In this document: positions 7,487-15,835 of the stretch, in pieces
How positions within the stretch are numbered: position 1 is the stretch's first letter
How the letters are laid out: each line of letters starts with the position of its first letter
From: Stenotrophomonas sp. MYb238
GTDB lineage: Bacteria > Pseudomonadota > Gammaproteobacteria > Xanthomonadales > Xanthomonadaceae
Assembly: GCF_009496535.1 (NCBI RefSeq)
Contig: NZ_WIDL01000032.1
Location: 1 to 34,537, forward strand
Length of the DNA stretch: 34,537 bases
Direction of reading: 5' to 3'
Made by a program: the position numbers and the translations under genes
Notes under the pieces: model-generated
The model's input: only the letters and a program-made list of their open reading frames with translations
Databases searched by the model: none
What the model was told of the DNA's origin: nothing

Positions 7487-8413
7487 ATGAGACACCTGTC
7501 CCTGCTTGCCTGCCTCGCCCTGGCCGCGGGCGGCGCCGCGGCGGCCGACGTCGGCCGCGACCACGACAGCATCCTGGCGATGCGCGGCGAATACGACGTG
7601 GATTTCGCCTTCGACGAGACCGTGCTGCTGGCTCCCGGCTACGCGCGCGCGCCGGCGATGCGCAGCGGCGGCAGCGAACTGGTGGTGGTGGTCGAGGACA
7701 CGCCCACCCGCATCGTGCTGCAGCACCTGCTGGTGGACGCCAGGAGCGGCCACGTCACCAAGCACTGGCGGCAGGACTGGACCTACGAGGCGCCGACCCG
7801 CTTCGAGTTCAGCGCCGACCAGACCTGGCGCGTGCGTGCGATCCCGGCGTCCGTCACCCGCGGCGCGTGGACGCAGTGCGTGTACGAGGTGTCCGATGCG
7901 CCGCGTTATTGCGGCACCGGCCGCTGGAGCTACGACAACGACGTGCCTACCTGGACCAGCGACCCGGGCTGGCGCCCGCTGCCGCGCCGCGAGTACACCC
8001 GGCGCAGCGACTACAACGCGCTGGCGATGCTCAACCGGCACACCTTGACGCCCGGCGGCTGGACCCACGAGCAGTTCAACACCAAGGTGCGGCGCGGGGC
8101 CGATGGCGGGCAGCACGAGATCGCGCGCGAGTTCGGCTTCAACGACTACACGCGTTCCAGCGCCGTGGACTTCACCCCGGCCCGCGACTACTGGAATGCC
8201 ACCGCCGGCTACTGGGCCAGGGTGCGCCAGCGCTGGAACGGTTTCCTCGCCGCCGCGCCGGGCGTGCACCTGAAGACCCGCCTCGACGGCATGGCGATGA
8301 TCATCCCGCTGTTCACCCAGGCCGAGGCGGTGCAGGCCGGCGGCGAAGTTGCCGACGCGCGGATCGACGCGGTGTTCGCCGAGTTCGTCGCCAAGGCTCC
8401 GAGCGGCGATTGA
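7487..8413 (+). CDS. Secreted protein of unknown function, DUF6607-like
   Basis: A 308-residue protein with a clear signal peptide (residues 1 to about 19, ending in GGAAAA), so it acts in the periplasm or outer membrane. The mature part is rich in Trp, Tyr and Arg (for example HWRQDWTYEAPTRFEF, a region with PRYCGTGRWSYDN, and REYTRRSDYNAL) and shows no enzyme motif I know. It resembles the DUF6607 family, which I recall being found beside hemP and TonB-receptor genes in related bacteria; the family name is from memory and should be treated as tentative. GGAG six bases before the ATG at 7487 decides the start over in-frame ATGs at 7409 and 7451, which would put an extension in front of the signal peptide. 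Position after the Fur-regulated hemP suggests a role in heme or iron handling. Confidence 0.75.
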   Translation: MRHLSLLACLALAAGGAAAADVGRDHDSILAMRGEYDVDFAFDETVLLAPGYARAPAMRSGGSELVVVVEDTPTRIVLQHLLVDARSGHVTKHWRQDWTYEAPTRFEFSADQTWRVRAIPASVTRGAWTQCVYEVSDAPRYCGTGRWSYDNDVPTWTSDPGWRPLPRREYTRRSDYNALAMLNRHTLTPGGWTHEQFNTKVRRGADGGQHEIAREFGFNDYTRSSAVDFTPARDYWNATAGYWARVRQRWNGFLAAAPGVHLKTRLDGMAMIIPLFTQAEAVQAGGEVADARIDAVFAEFVAKAPSGD

Positions 8414-8434
8414 CGCCGCCCGGCGCGCTGCGTC

Positions 8435-8788
8435 CTATTCCTTGAACATCAGCAGCGCGGCGACCACGATCAGGGCGAACGCCGCCCAGTGGTTCCATTT
8501 CAGCGGCTGGCCCAGGTAGAACGCCGAGAACACGGCGAAGACCAGCAGGGTGATGACCTCCTGCATGCCCTTGAGCTGCGGCGCCGAATACACGGCCGCG
8601 CCCAGGCGGTTGCCCGGCACCTGCAGGCAGTACTCGAAGAAGGCGATGCCCCAACTGACCAGGATCACCGCCAGCAGCGGCGCCGAGCGGTATTTCAGGT
8701 GCCCGTACCAGGCGAAGGTCATGAACACGTTGCTGCCCACGAGCAGCAGCACGGGGTACAGGTAGGCGGTGAAGGGCGTGGCGGGCAT
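8435..8788 (-). CDS. Small membrane protein, DUF486/DMT family
   Basis: A 117-residue integral membrane protein with four hydrophobic segments. It matches the DUF486 family, distant relatives of small multidrug-resistance/DMT transporters: FMTFAWYGHLK, SWGIAFFEYCLQVPGNR and AFYLGQPLKWNHWAAFALI are typical. Function is not known. An in-frame ATG at 8815 would add nine residues. I prefer 8788 because a TATGCT box directly abuts the upstream ATG, so that codon would precede the transcription start, and because relatives begin close to the first helix. Confidence 0.8.
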   Translation of the reverse strand: MPATPFTAYLYPVLLLVGSNVFMTFAWYGHLKYRSAPLLAVILVSWGIAFFEYCLQVPGNRLGAAVYSAPQLKGMQEVITLLVFAVFSAFYLGQPLKWNHWAAFALIVVAALLMFKE

Positions 8789-8928
8789 GAAAGGGTCCGG
8801 GGGAAAGGCGCGCATAGCATAGGGGCGGGGCGGCCGGTCCAGTCACCGCGCGCGGCCGCGGGTTTCTTCACGCGGGATCCACTCCGGATACGGCATGTTT
8901 CACAAAGCTGAAGAACGAGGGAGGCTCC

Positions 8929-9642
8929 ATGCGACAGACCAAGGAATCGTCCGGACTGGTGCTCGTCATCGAGGACAACCGCAACATCTCCGAAATGATC
9001 GGCGAGTACCTGGAAGGCAAGGGATTCGAGGTGGATTACGCCTGCGACGGCCTTGACGGCTATCGGCTGGCGGCGGAAAACAGCTACGACGTGGTGGTGC
9101 TGGACCTGATGCTGCCGCGCCTGGACGGCATCGAGGTCTGCCGCCGCCTGCGCAACGAGGCGCGCAAGTCCACGCCGGTGCTGATGCTGACCGCACGCGA
9201 CACGCTCGACGACAAGCTCACCGGGCTGGGTTTCGGCGCCGACGACTACCTGACCAAGCCGTTCGCGATCCAGGAACTGGAAGCGCGGCTGCGCGCGCTG
9301 ATCCGACGCGAACGCCGCCAGGTGGGCGCGGAGGTGCTCAAGGTCGCCGACCTGGTGCTGGACCCGGTCAGCATGCGCGCCACCCGCGCCGGCACCGAGC
9401 TGCAGCTCTCGCCCATCGGCCTGCGCCTGCTGACCATCCTGATGCGCGAATCGCCGCGCGTGGTGACCCGGCAGGAGATCGAGCGCGAGATCTGGGGCAA
9501 TGGCCTGCCGGATTCGGACACCCTGCGCAGCCACCTGTACAACCTGCGCAAGATCATCGACAAGCCGTTCGACCGGCCGCTGCTGCACACCGTGCAAAGC
9601 GCGGGCTACCGCATCGCCGACATCGCCCAGCCGATGGGCTGA
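8929..9642 (+). CDS. OmpR/ColR-type response regulator
   Basis: A 237-residue response regulator. Receiver domain, residues ~10-122: acidic residues at 15-16, phospho-acceptor Asp59, Thr88 and Lys110. The C-terminal winged helix (~133-230) is of the OmpR/PhoB type. Its end, with PDSDTLRSHLYNLRKIIDKPF and RPLLHTV, closely resembles ColR of pseudomonads. It precedes a sensor kinase gene and dgkA. ColRS systems control envelope-modification genes, so this pair may sense an envelope or metal stress; the exact signal cannot be deduced. The ATG at 8929 follows GGGAGG, a good ribosome-binding site. Confidence 0.9.
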   Translation: MRQTKESSGLVLVIEDNRNISEMIGEYLEGKGFEVDYACDGLDGYRLAAENSYDVVVLDLMLPRLDGIEVCRRLRNEARKSTPVLMLTARDTLDDKLTGLGFGADDYLTKPFAIQELEARLRALIRRERRQVGAEVLKVADLVLDPVSMRATRAGTELQLSPIGLRLLTILMRESPRVVTRQEIEREIWGNGLPDSDTLRSHLYNLRKIIDKPFDRPLLHTVQSAGYRIADIAQPMG

Positions 9643-9671
9643 GCATGCCGGCGAACGCACTCCGTCGCGAA

Positions 9672-9700
9672 GGGAAGGGCCGCGCCGCGGCCCGCTTCCC
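9672..9700 (+). other. Hairpin between the regulator and kinase genes
   Basis: GGGAA plus GGGCCG pairs with CGGCCC plus TTCCC (5 + 6 base pairs, 5-base loop, 2-base bulge). It lies within the 95-base gap of the two-component pair and may reduce kinase expression relative to the regulator. Confidence 0.4.
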
Positions 9701-9737
9701 CTTCCCCTAACCGCACAGGATCACCGCCGGGGCTGCG

Positions 9738-11057
9738 ATGCTGCACGGGTTGCCGCGCAAGATCAGGACCGCTTTCATGCTGCAGGCGCTGCTGGCCGGC
9801 CTTGCGGTGCTGCTGGGCGGCTATCTGGTGCTGCTGGTGGTCAAGTTCGGCCTGGTCAACGCCCTGCTCAAGGAAGAGGCGGCGCACTTCTGGGAACTGC
9901 ACGCCGCCTCGGCGGTGCAGCCGCCGCCCAATACCAGCAACATCCGCGGCTACCTGCTGGAAACGGGGCAGTCGCCGCTGAGCCTGCCGGCCGACCTGCG
10001 CGCGCTGGCGCCGGGCTTCCACGAGATCGGCGACGCCGACCAGCTGGTGCTGGTGGACGAGAAGCCCGCCGGGCGGCTGTACCTGGTGTTCCTGCGCTCG
10101 CAGGCCCAGCGCCTGGCGTTCTGGCTCGGCGTGGTGCCGGTGCTGCTGATCCTGCTGGCGGTCTACGGCGCCTCGTGGCTGACCTACCACGTCTCGCACC
10201 GCGTGGTGTCGCCGGTGACCTGGCTGGCGCGGCGCGTGTCGCAATGGGACCCGCTGTATCCGGACGCGAGCGAACTGGCGCCGGAGCGGCTGCCGCCGGA
10301 CGTGCAGGGCGAGGTGCGCCAGCTGGCCGATGCTCTGCACACCATGGCCGGGCGCATCGGCGACCACGTCGCGCGCGAGCGCAACTTCACCCGCGACGCC
10401 AGCCACGAACTGCGCACGCCGCTGACCGTGATCCGCATGGCCAGCGACATGGCGCTGGGCGCGCAGGAACTGAGCCCGGGGCTGCAGCGCAGCCTGCAGC
10501 GCATCCAGCGCGCCGGCCGCGACATGGAGGCGCTGATCGACGCGCTGCTGATCCTCGCGCGCGAGGCCAACATCGAGCCGCAGGCCGAATGGGTCGAGGT
10601 CGCCGACGTGGTCCGCTACGAGGCGGCCAACGCCCGCGGCGCCCTGGCCGGGCGCCCGGTCGAGCTGGAAGTCCACGTACTGGCGGCATGCTCGCTGCGG
10701 GTGCCTCCGCAGGTGCTGCACGTGGTGGTCGGCAACCTGCTGCGCAACGCCTGCAACTACACCGATGCCGGTCGCGTCGATGCGTTCGTGGAGGCCGACC
10801 GGCTGGTCGTGCGCGACACCGGCATCGGCATGTCGCAGGAGGCGCTGGCGCGGATCTTCGAGCCGTTCTTCCGGGTCGAGCCGGAGCGGCGCCAGGGGCA
10901 CGGGCTGGGCATGCCCATCGTGCATCGCCTGTGCGAGCGCTTCGGCTGGCGCATCGAGCTGGACAGCGCGCCGGGGCAGGGCACGACGGTGACCGTGCGT
11001 TTCGCGCGCGGCGCACGCAGGATCGACGAGGAACCCGGCGACGCCATGCCCGGCTGA
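9738..11057 (+). CDS. Sensor histidine kinase (ColS-like)
   Basis: A 439-residue membrane histidine kinase. Transmembrane segments are at about 14-36 and 128-150, enclosing a periplasmic sensor of roughly 90 residues. A HAMP-like linker follows, then the dimerisation helix with the phosphorylated His223 in SHELRTPLT. The ATP-binding domain shows the N box (GNLLRNACNYT, 332-342), G1 (DTGIGM, 360-365), F box (FEPFF, 374-378) and G2 (GHGLGM, 387-392). It should phosphorylate the regulator encoded upstream. The periplasmic part starts with an acidic KEEAAHFWE; ColS kinases bind metal through an ExxE motif in this domain, but I cannot confirm an equivalent here. Confidence 0.9.
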   Translation: MLHGLPRKIRTAFMLQALLAGLAVLLGGYLVLLVVKFGLVNALLKEEAAHFWELHAASAVQPPPNTSNIRGYLLETGQSPLSLPADLRALAPGFHEIGDADQLVLVDEKPAGRLYLVFLRSQAQRLAFWLGVVPVLLILLAVYGASWLTYHVSHRVVSPVTWLARRVSQWDPLYPDASELAPERLPPDVQGEVRQLADALHTMAGRIGDHVARERNFTRDASHELRTPLTVIRMASDMALGAQELSPGLQRSLQRIQRAGRDMEALIDALLILAREANIEPQAEWVEVADVVRYEAANARGALAGRPVELEVHVLAACSLRVPPQVLHVVVGNLLRNACNYTDAGRVDAFVEADRLVVRDTGIGMSQEALARIFEPFFRVEPERRQGHGLGMPIVHRLCERFGWRIELDSAPGQGTTVTVRFARGARRIDEEPGDAMPG

Positions 11058-11280
11058 GAGCCCGTGGGCACCGCCGGGGGCCCTTCACCTGCCCGCATGC
11101 CGTCGCGTGCGCCCGTGCCCCGCGGCCCGGGACGGGTGCCTGCGCGAGGCGGCGACAGGGCGCCGACAGGACGCCTGTGGCAGAATCCCGCGCTGTTCAT
11201 CGTCACGGCCGTCCGCATGATTCCCTCCCGCTTCCGCCCCGTTCCGGCCGCCCATGCCGGTTCGATCGAGGATCGCGCCC

Positions 11281-11661
11281 ATGGCTGACGAGGTCGGCAA
11301 CCTGCCGCGCGGCCCGGCGCGCGTGCTCAAGGCGGCGATCTGGTCCTGGCAGGGCCTGACCGCGGCCTGGAGGCACGAATCCTCGTTCCGGCTGGAGGTC
11401 TACCTGTTCGTGGTGCTGGCCCCGCTGGCGCTGTGGCTGGGCCAGACTCCGGTGGAGCGCGCGCTGCTGGTCGGCTCGATGCTGCTGGTGATGGCCATGG
11501 AACTAGCCAATTCGGCCATCGAGGCGGTGATCGAGCGTTACGGCCCGGAGTTCCATGTGCTGGCCGGGCGGGCCAAGGACATGGGCTCGGCGGCGGTGTT
11601 CGTGCTGATGATGAATGTTCTGCTGTGCTGGGGCCTGATCCTGGTGCCCCGGATTCTTTGA
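11281..11661 (+). CDS. dgkA: Diacylglycerol kinase
   Basis: A 126-residue, three-helix inner-membrane kinase that phosphorylates diacylglycerol to phosphatidate, recycling the lipid released when head groups are transferred to lipid A or periplasmic glucans. The signature is visible: an N-terminal amphipathic region with AWRHESSFRLE, Glu74 to Glu81 in MELANSAIE, and GRAKDMGSAAVFV near 96-108. An in-frame ATG at 11254 would add nine residues. The start at 11281 fits family length and has GAGG about nine bases upstream. Its position behind a ColRS-like pair is noteworthy, because ColR is known in pseudomonads to activate dgkA-type genes. Confidence 0.92.
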   Translation: MADEVGNLPRGPARVLKAAIWSWQGLTAAWRHESSFRLEVYLFVVLAPLALWLGQTPVERALLVGSMLLVMAMELANSAIEAVIERYGPEFHVLAGRAKDMGSAAVFVLMMNVLLCWGLILVPRIL

Positions 11662-11712
11662 ACCACCGGCCGCGCGGTGGCGGTGTACGGTCTTTGCTGA
11701 AGGATTTCCCGC

Positions 11713-12462
11713 ATGTCTTTTGAGTTCCTTGCCGATCCGAACGTATGGGTCACCCTGTTCATGCTCAGCGCGCTGGAAATCGTGCTCGGCATCGACAACC
11801 TGGTGTTCATCTCCATCGCCGTGGGCCGCCTGCCCGAGCAGCGGCGGCCGCTGGCGCGCCGCGTCGGCATCGCCGTGGCCTGCATCACCCGCATCATGCT
11901 GCTGGTCTCGCTGGCCTACCTGGCGCACATGGAGAGCAACCTGTTCACCGTGGCCGGCATGGGCATCTCGATCCGCGATCTGGTGCTGATCGTCGGCGGC
12001 CTGTTCCTGCTCTACAAGGGCGTGAAGGAAATCCGCGAGCTGGTCAGCGGCGGCGAGGACCAGGACCCGACCACCACCCGCGCCTCGGCCACGTTCGGCA
12101 TGGTGATCGCGCAGATCGCCGTCATCGACATCGTGTTCTCGCTGGATTCGGTGATCACCGCGGTCGGCATCGCCGACCACGTCCCGGTAATGGTCTGCGC
12201 GGTGCTGCTGTCGGTGGCGGTGATGCTGCTGGCGGCCAACCCGCTGGGGCGCTTCATCGACGCCAACCCGACCGTGAAGCTGCTGGCGCTGGCCTTCATC
12301 CTGCTGGTCGGCGCGGTGCTGGTGCTCGACGGCCTGGACCTGCACGTGCCCAAGCCCTACATCTACGCGGCGATGGGTTTCTCGGTGCTGGTGGAGTGGC
12401 TGAACCTGCTGATGCGGCGCAATGCCAGGCAGCACCACGTCCCGGGCTCGGACAACTGGTAA
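11713..12462 (+). CDS. TerC-family integral membrane protein
   Basis: A 249-residue protein with about seven membrane helices. It carries the two TerC-family motifs: ALEIVLGIDNLVFIS (Glu22, Asp28, Asn29) and IDIVFSLDSVITAVG (Asp139, Asp145), each with acidic residues inside a helix as in metal transporters. TerC-like proteins such as MeeF/MeeY export manganese, so a metal export role is possible; tellurite resistance is historical naming. No yybP-ykoY-type leader is possible, since only 51 bases separate it from dgkA. AAGGATTT precedes the ATG. Confidence 0.9.
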   Translation: MSFEFLADPNVWVTLFMLSALEIVLGIDNLVFISIAVGRLPEQRRPLARRVGIAVACITRIMLLVSLAYLAHMESNLFTVAGMGISIRDLVLIVGGLFLLYKGVKEIRELVSGGEDQDPTTTRASATFGMVIAQIAVIDIVFSLDSVITAVGIADHVPVMVCAVLLSVAVMLLAANPLGRFIDANPTVKLLALAFILLVGAVLVLDGLDLHVPKPYIYAAMGFSVLVEWLNLLMRRNARQHHVPGSDNW

Positions 12463-12472
12463 ACCGCGGCCT

Positions 12473-12530
12473 GCCGCCGGCGCCATGCCGGCGGCGGCGA
12501 CCCGACGGGGGCCGGCCGATGCCGGCCCTT
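12473..12530 (+). terminator. Two hairpins downstream of the TerC gene
   Basis: The first is GCCGCCGGC/GCCGGCGGC (12473-12495, 5-base loop). The second is GGGCCGGC/GCCGGCCC (12509-12528, 4-base loop), followed by TTGT. They probably end the terC transcript, although the T run is short. Confidence 0.45.
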
Positions 12531-12597
12531 GTCGTATGCACACGTTGAACGCCGGTGGTGGCATGCTGCGGACTCCCGCCGCCCAAGGACCCCGCCC

Positions 12598-13227
12598 ATG
12601 CGCCAGTTCCTCCGCCTGATGCTGCTCGCCATCGCGGCGATTTCGATTTCCGGCTGTGGCTACAACGCCATCCAGCAGAAGGACGAGGCGGTCAAGGCCG
12701 GCTGGTCCGAGGTGGCCAACCAGTACAAGCGCCGCGCCGACCTGATCCCCAACCTGGTCAATACCGTGCAGGGCTACGCCCAGCAGGAGCGGCAGGTGCT
12801 CACCGAGGTGACCAACGCGCGCTCGCGGGTCGGGCAGATCCAGGTCGATGCCGACGACGAGACCTCTCTGCAGCGGTTCCAGCAGGCGCAGGGCGAACTG
12901 GGCAGCGCGCTGTCGCGGCTGCTGGTGGTCAGCGAGAACTACCCGACGCTGAAGTCCGACCAGAACTTCCGCGACCTGCAGGCGCAGCTGGAAGGCACCG
13001 AGAACCGCATCACCGTCGCGCGCGGCCGCTACATCCAGCTGGTGCAGGACTACAACACCTACATCCGCTCGTTCCCGCAGGTCATCACCGCCAAGCTGTT
13101 CGGCTACAAGGCCAAGCCCAACTTCACCGTCGAGAACGAGGCGCAGATCGCGCAGCCGCCGGCGGTGGACTTCGGCACGCGGCCGGCGCCGCAGTCGCAG
13201 GCCCCGCAGCCCGCCCCGGCGCAGTGA
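12598..13227 (+). CDS. LemA family lipoprotein
   Basis: A 209-residue protein. It opens with a lipoprotein signal and lipobox ISGC, with the lipid-modified Cys20, so it should be anchored to a membrane facing the periplasm. The LemA domain follows as long helices: GYNAIQQKDEAVKAGWSEV, YKRRADLIPNLVNTVQGY, a central SRLLVVSENYPTLKSDQNF and RGRYIQLVQDYNTYIRSFP. The tail is Pro/Gln/Ala rich. LemA function is poorly defined. Linkage to TPM-domain genes is recurrent, as here, where two TPM genes follow at 7 bases and then a 1-base overlap. An in-frame start at 12529 is rejected because it would displace the lipoprotein signal. Confidence 0.92.
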   Translation: MRQFLRLMLLAIAAISISGCGYNAIQQKDEAVKAGWSEVANQYKRRADLIPNLVNTVQGYAQQERQVLTEVTNARSRVGQIQVDADDETSLQRFQQAQGELGSALSRLLVVSENYPTLKSDQNFRDLQAQLEGTENRITVARGRYIQLVQDYNTYIRSFPQVITAKLFGYKAKPNFTVENEAQIAQPPAVDFGTRPAPQSQAPQPAPAQ

Positions 13228-13234
13228 GCCGGCG

Positions 13235-13912
13235 ATGACGCGCCTGCTGCGCCGGTTGCTGCTGGTCCTGCTGCTCGGCCTCGGCGGGGCGGGAGCGGCC
13301 GTGGCGCAGCAGCTGGCGCCGATCCCGCCGCTGGACTCGCCGGTGGTGGACACCACCGGCACCCTGGACGCGGCGCAGACGCAGGCGCTGGTGCGGCAGG
13401 CGCTGGCCCTGCAGCAGCGCAAGGGCAGCCAGCTGCAGGTGCTGATCGTGCCCAGCACGCAGCCGGAAGACATCGCCCAGTACGCCACCCGCGTGTTCGA
13501 GCAGTGGCGCATCGGCCGCAAGGGCGTGGACGACGGCGTGCTGCTGCTGGTGGCCAGGAACGACCGCCGCGTGCGCATCGAGCCCGGCTACGGCCTGGAA
13601 GGCGCCATTCCCGATGCCGTGGCCAACCGGGTGATCCAGGAATACCTGGTGCCGCATTTCCGCAACGACGACTACGCCGGCGGCATCGCCGAGGCGACCG
13701 CGGTGCTGGTCCGGCTGGTCGATGGCGAGCAGCTGCCGGCGCCGGTGGCCAGCAACCGCGACCCGGGCGGCGGCGACGCCACCTTCTTCATCGCGCTGTT
13801 CATCGGCGGCCTGGCCTCGATGCTGGCGCGGCTGCTGTTCGCGCGCCGCTCGCGCCCGCTGAAAGGACTGCTGGCGGCAGTGCTCGGCGGCGGCGCCTCG
13901 GGGAGCTGGTGA
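13235..13912 (+). CDS. TPM-domain protein, YgcG type
   Basis: A 225-residue membrane-attached protein. A signal peptide (to about residue 25) precedes a TPM_phosphatase domain: SPVVDTTGTLDAAQ, LQVLIVPSTQPEDIAQYATRVFEQWRIGRKGVDDGVLLLVA and RIEPGYGLEGAIPDA. A single hydrophobic segment follows around 180-200, then a short Gly-rich end GGGASGSW. YgcG proteins usually carry a longer Gly/Ser tail, so this tail is shortened. TPM domains occur in photosystem II repair and envelope proteins; no defined substrate here. It lies between lemA and a second TPM gene, so the three are very likely one operon. Confidence 0.88.
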   Translation: MTRLLRRLLLVLLLGLGGAGAAVAQQLAPIPPLDSPVVDTTGTLDAAQTQALVRQALALQQRKGSQLQVLIVPSTQPEDIAQYATRVFEQWRIGRKGVDDGVLLLVARNDRRVRIEPGYGLEGAIPDAVANRVIQEYLVPHFRNDDYAGGIAEATAVLVRLVDGEQLPAPVASNRDPGGGDATFFIALFIGGLASMLARLLFARRSRPLKGLLAAVLGGGASGSW

Positions 13913-14403
13913 TGCGCTGGTTGCGCCATCTCTGCTCGCCCTCGGCCCACGCGCGCTTCCCCGCGTCCGGCCTGGACCGCATCGCCCATGCCATCGCCGA
14001 CGGCGAGCGCCTGCATGCCGGGCAGGTGATGTTCGCGGTCGAATCCGACCTGCCGCTGTCGGCGCTGTGGCGCGGGGTAACGCCGCGCGAACGCGCCGAG
14101 CACGCCTTCGCCGTGCTGCGCACCTGGGACACGCAGGCCAACAACGGCGTGCTGGTCTACCTGCTGCTGGCCGACCACGCCATCGAGATCGTCGCCGACC
14201 GCGGCCTGCACGGGCGCATCGCGGCGGCGCAGTGGCGGCGGATCTGCGAGGACTTCAGCCGCCGCCGGCGCGAGGGCGACCTGGAGGCGGCGGTGCTGGC
14301 GGCCGTGGCGGAGATATCGGCGCTGCTGGCGCAGCATTTTCCTGCCGGTCCGCGGCATCCCCGGGACAATGAATTGCCCGACCAGCCCCACATCCTGGGC
14401 TGA
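13912..14403 (+). CDS. Second TPM-domain protein (soluble)
   Basis: A 163-residue protein of the TPM family without a signal peptide. Visible: [74 protein letters not shown] and a C-terminal helix. The start ATG overlaps the stop of the preceding TPM gene (TGATG), indicating translational coupling. In comparable bacteria the lemA-TPM-TPM triplet is a standing arrangement, with this cytoplasmic-type member last. Biochemical function is unknown. Confidence 0.85.
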   Translation: MRWLRHLCSPSAHARFPASGLDRIAHAIADGERLHAGQVMFAVESDLPLSALWRGVTPRERAEHAFAVLRTWDTQANNGVLVYLLLADHAIEIVADRGLHGRIAAAQWRRICEDFSRRRREGDLEAAVLAAVAEISALLAQHFPAGPRHPRDNELPDQPHILG

Positions 14404-14454
14404 ACCGGCGAGAATGGCGACCTCCAGTCACGTGGACCCGGCCGCGAGCGGTAC

Positions 14455-14793
14455 ATGGTGTTGAGTCTTCTCCTGCGTTGCAACAGCCTCCCGGAGACGG
14501 GGGCGTTCTATGCCTCGCTGCCGGGTTTCTCGGTCTCGCCGGTGGACCGGGACCCGCTGGTGGTCGAAGGCCACGGCTGCGCGCTGCTCTTCACCGGAAC
14601 GGACCTGTGGAAGATGCCGCCGGCCTTTTCCGGCACGCTCTACATCGCGGTCGCCGACGTGGACGCGCTGTGGGAGCAGGTCAGGGACAGGGCGACAGTC
14701 GCGTGGCCGCTGCAGGACATGCCCTACGGCACGCGCGAGTTCGCCATCAACGACTGCAACGGCTATTACGTGGCGTTCCGGCAGCAGGACTGA
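14455..14793 (+). CDS. VOC-family protein (glyoxalase/bleomycin-resistance fold)
   Basis: A 112-residue single-module vicinal-oxygen-chelate protein. Visible: [43 protein letters not shown] and the C-terminal [18 protein letters not shown], in which a Glu or Asp typically helps bind metal. Members act as glyoxalases, dioxygenases or drug-binding proteins, so the reaction cannot be assigned. It precedes lgt by 56 bases on the same strand but has no obvious link to it. The ATG at 14455 lacks a clear Shine-Dalgarno sequence. Confidence 0.82.
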   Translation: MVLSLLLRCNSLPETGAFYASLPGFSVSPVDRDPLVVEGHGCALLFTGTDLWKMPPAFSGTLYIAVADVDALWEQVRDRATVAWPLQDMPYGTREFAINDCNGYYVAFRQQD

Positions 14794-14849
14794 CAATCCA
14801 TCCACCGGCGCTTTCCGGCACCCCTCAATCCAGGCCAATCCGCACACGC

Positions 14850-15755
14850 ATGATTTACCTCCACGACATAGACCCCATCGCCTTCTCCCTGGGGCCGATC
14901 AAGGTGCACTGGTACGGCATCATGTACCTGCTCGGTTTCGCCGCCGCCTGGTGGCTGGGGCGCGTGCGCATCCGCGCCGGGCGCCTGCCGGGCGTGGACA
15001 TGAACGGTTTTTCCGACCTGCTGTTCTACGCCATGCTCGGCGTGGTGCTGGGCGGGCGCATCGGCTACATGCTGTTCTACGCGACCGCCGATTTCCTGCA
15101 CAACCCGCTGATCCTGCTGCGCGTCTGGGAAGGCGGCATGAGCTTCCACGGCGGCCTGCTCGGCGTCATGGCCGCCGGCTGGTGGTGGACCCGCAAGCAT
15201 GCGCTGCACTACTTCGACACCATCGACTTCGTCGCGCCGCTGGTGCCGCTGGGGCTGGGTTTCGGCCGGCTCGGCAATTTCGTCGGCGGCGAGTTGTGGG
15301 GCAAGTTCACCCACGCCGGCTGGGGCGTGGTGTTCCCGCACGCGCCGCTCAAGGACGTGCCGGCGGGCCTGCCGACCATGGAGCAGCTGATGTCGGCCGC
15401 GCAGATCCGGCAGGACTACGCCGCCGGCCTGCTCACCCAGTACGCGCGCCATCCCTCGCAGCTGTACGAAGCGGTGCTGGAAGGGCTGGTGATGTTCGTC
15501 GTGCTGTGGCTGTATTCGATGAAGCCGCGTCCTCGCTACGCCGTCTCCGGCCTGTTCGCGCTGCTGTACGGCTGCTTCCGTTTCCTGGTGGAATTCGTGC
15601 GCATGCCCGACAACGGCGTCTATCTCGCCTTCGGCTGGTTCACCCGCGGCCAGCTGCTGAGCCTGCCGCTGATCGCGCTGGGGCTGGCGCTGCTGGCGCT
15701 GTCGCGGCGCGCGCCGACGCTGCAGCCGGTGCTGCCGGCGGCAGACAGGGCGTGA
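14850..15755 (+). CDS. lgt: Prolipoprotein diacylglyceryl transferase
   Basis: A 301-residue inner-membrane enzyme that moves a diacylglyceryl group from phosphatidylglycerol to the lipobox cysteine of lipoproteins, the first step of their maturation. Visible: [12 protein letters not shown] at the N-terminus, MSFHGGLLG with the essential His at 100, the Lgt signature [15 protein letters not shown] from about 138 (Arg140, Asn143, Glu148), and [12 protein letters not shown]. Seven membrane helices are expected. The frame is open well upstream, but the ATG at 14850 gives the standard N-terminus. Its stop codon lies inside the first unit of the tandem repeat that leads into thyA. Confidence 0.95.
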   Translation: MIYLHDIDPIAFSLGPIKVHWYGIMYLLGFAAAWWLGRVRIRAGRLPGVDMNGFSDLLFYAMLGVVLGGRIGYMLFYATADFLHNPLILLRVWEGGMSFHGGLLGVMAAGWWWTRKHALHYFDTIDFVAPLVPLGLGFGRLGNFVGGELWGKFTHAGWGVVFPHAPLKDVPAGLPTMEQLMSAAQIRQDYAAGLLTQYARHPSQLYEAVLEGLVMFVVLWLYSMKPRPRYAVSGLFALLYGCFRFLVEFVRMPDNGVYLAFGWFTRGQLLSLPLIALGLALLALSRRAPTLQPVLPAADRA

Positions 15756-15835
15756 AGCCCGTTGCCGGAGGCAAAGCAATGAAGCCCCTCGCCAGAGGCA
15801 AAGCAATGAAGCCCCTCGCCAGAGGCGAAAAATGA
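15752..15835 (+). CDS. Possible leader peptide ORF 1 before thyA
   Basis: An ORF of up to 27 codons. It begins with GTG (15752), overlapping the lgt stop as GTGA, with internal in-frame ATGs at 15779 and 15806, each preceded by GGAGG or AGAGG at 7 bases. The peptide is repetitive (MKPLARGKA units). Its stop overlaps the start of the next small ORF. It may be translated only as a by-product of the repeated initiation unit. Confidence 0.35.
   Translation: MKPVAGGKAMKPLARGKAMKPLARGEK

Noticed and set aside
11662-11712. Manganese-sensing (yybP-ykoY) leader upstream of the TerC gene
   Set aside because: Only 51 bases, holding a small CCACCG/CGGTGG hairpin; too short for that riboswitch.
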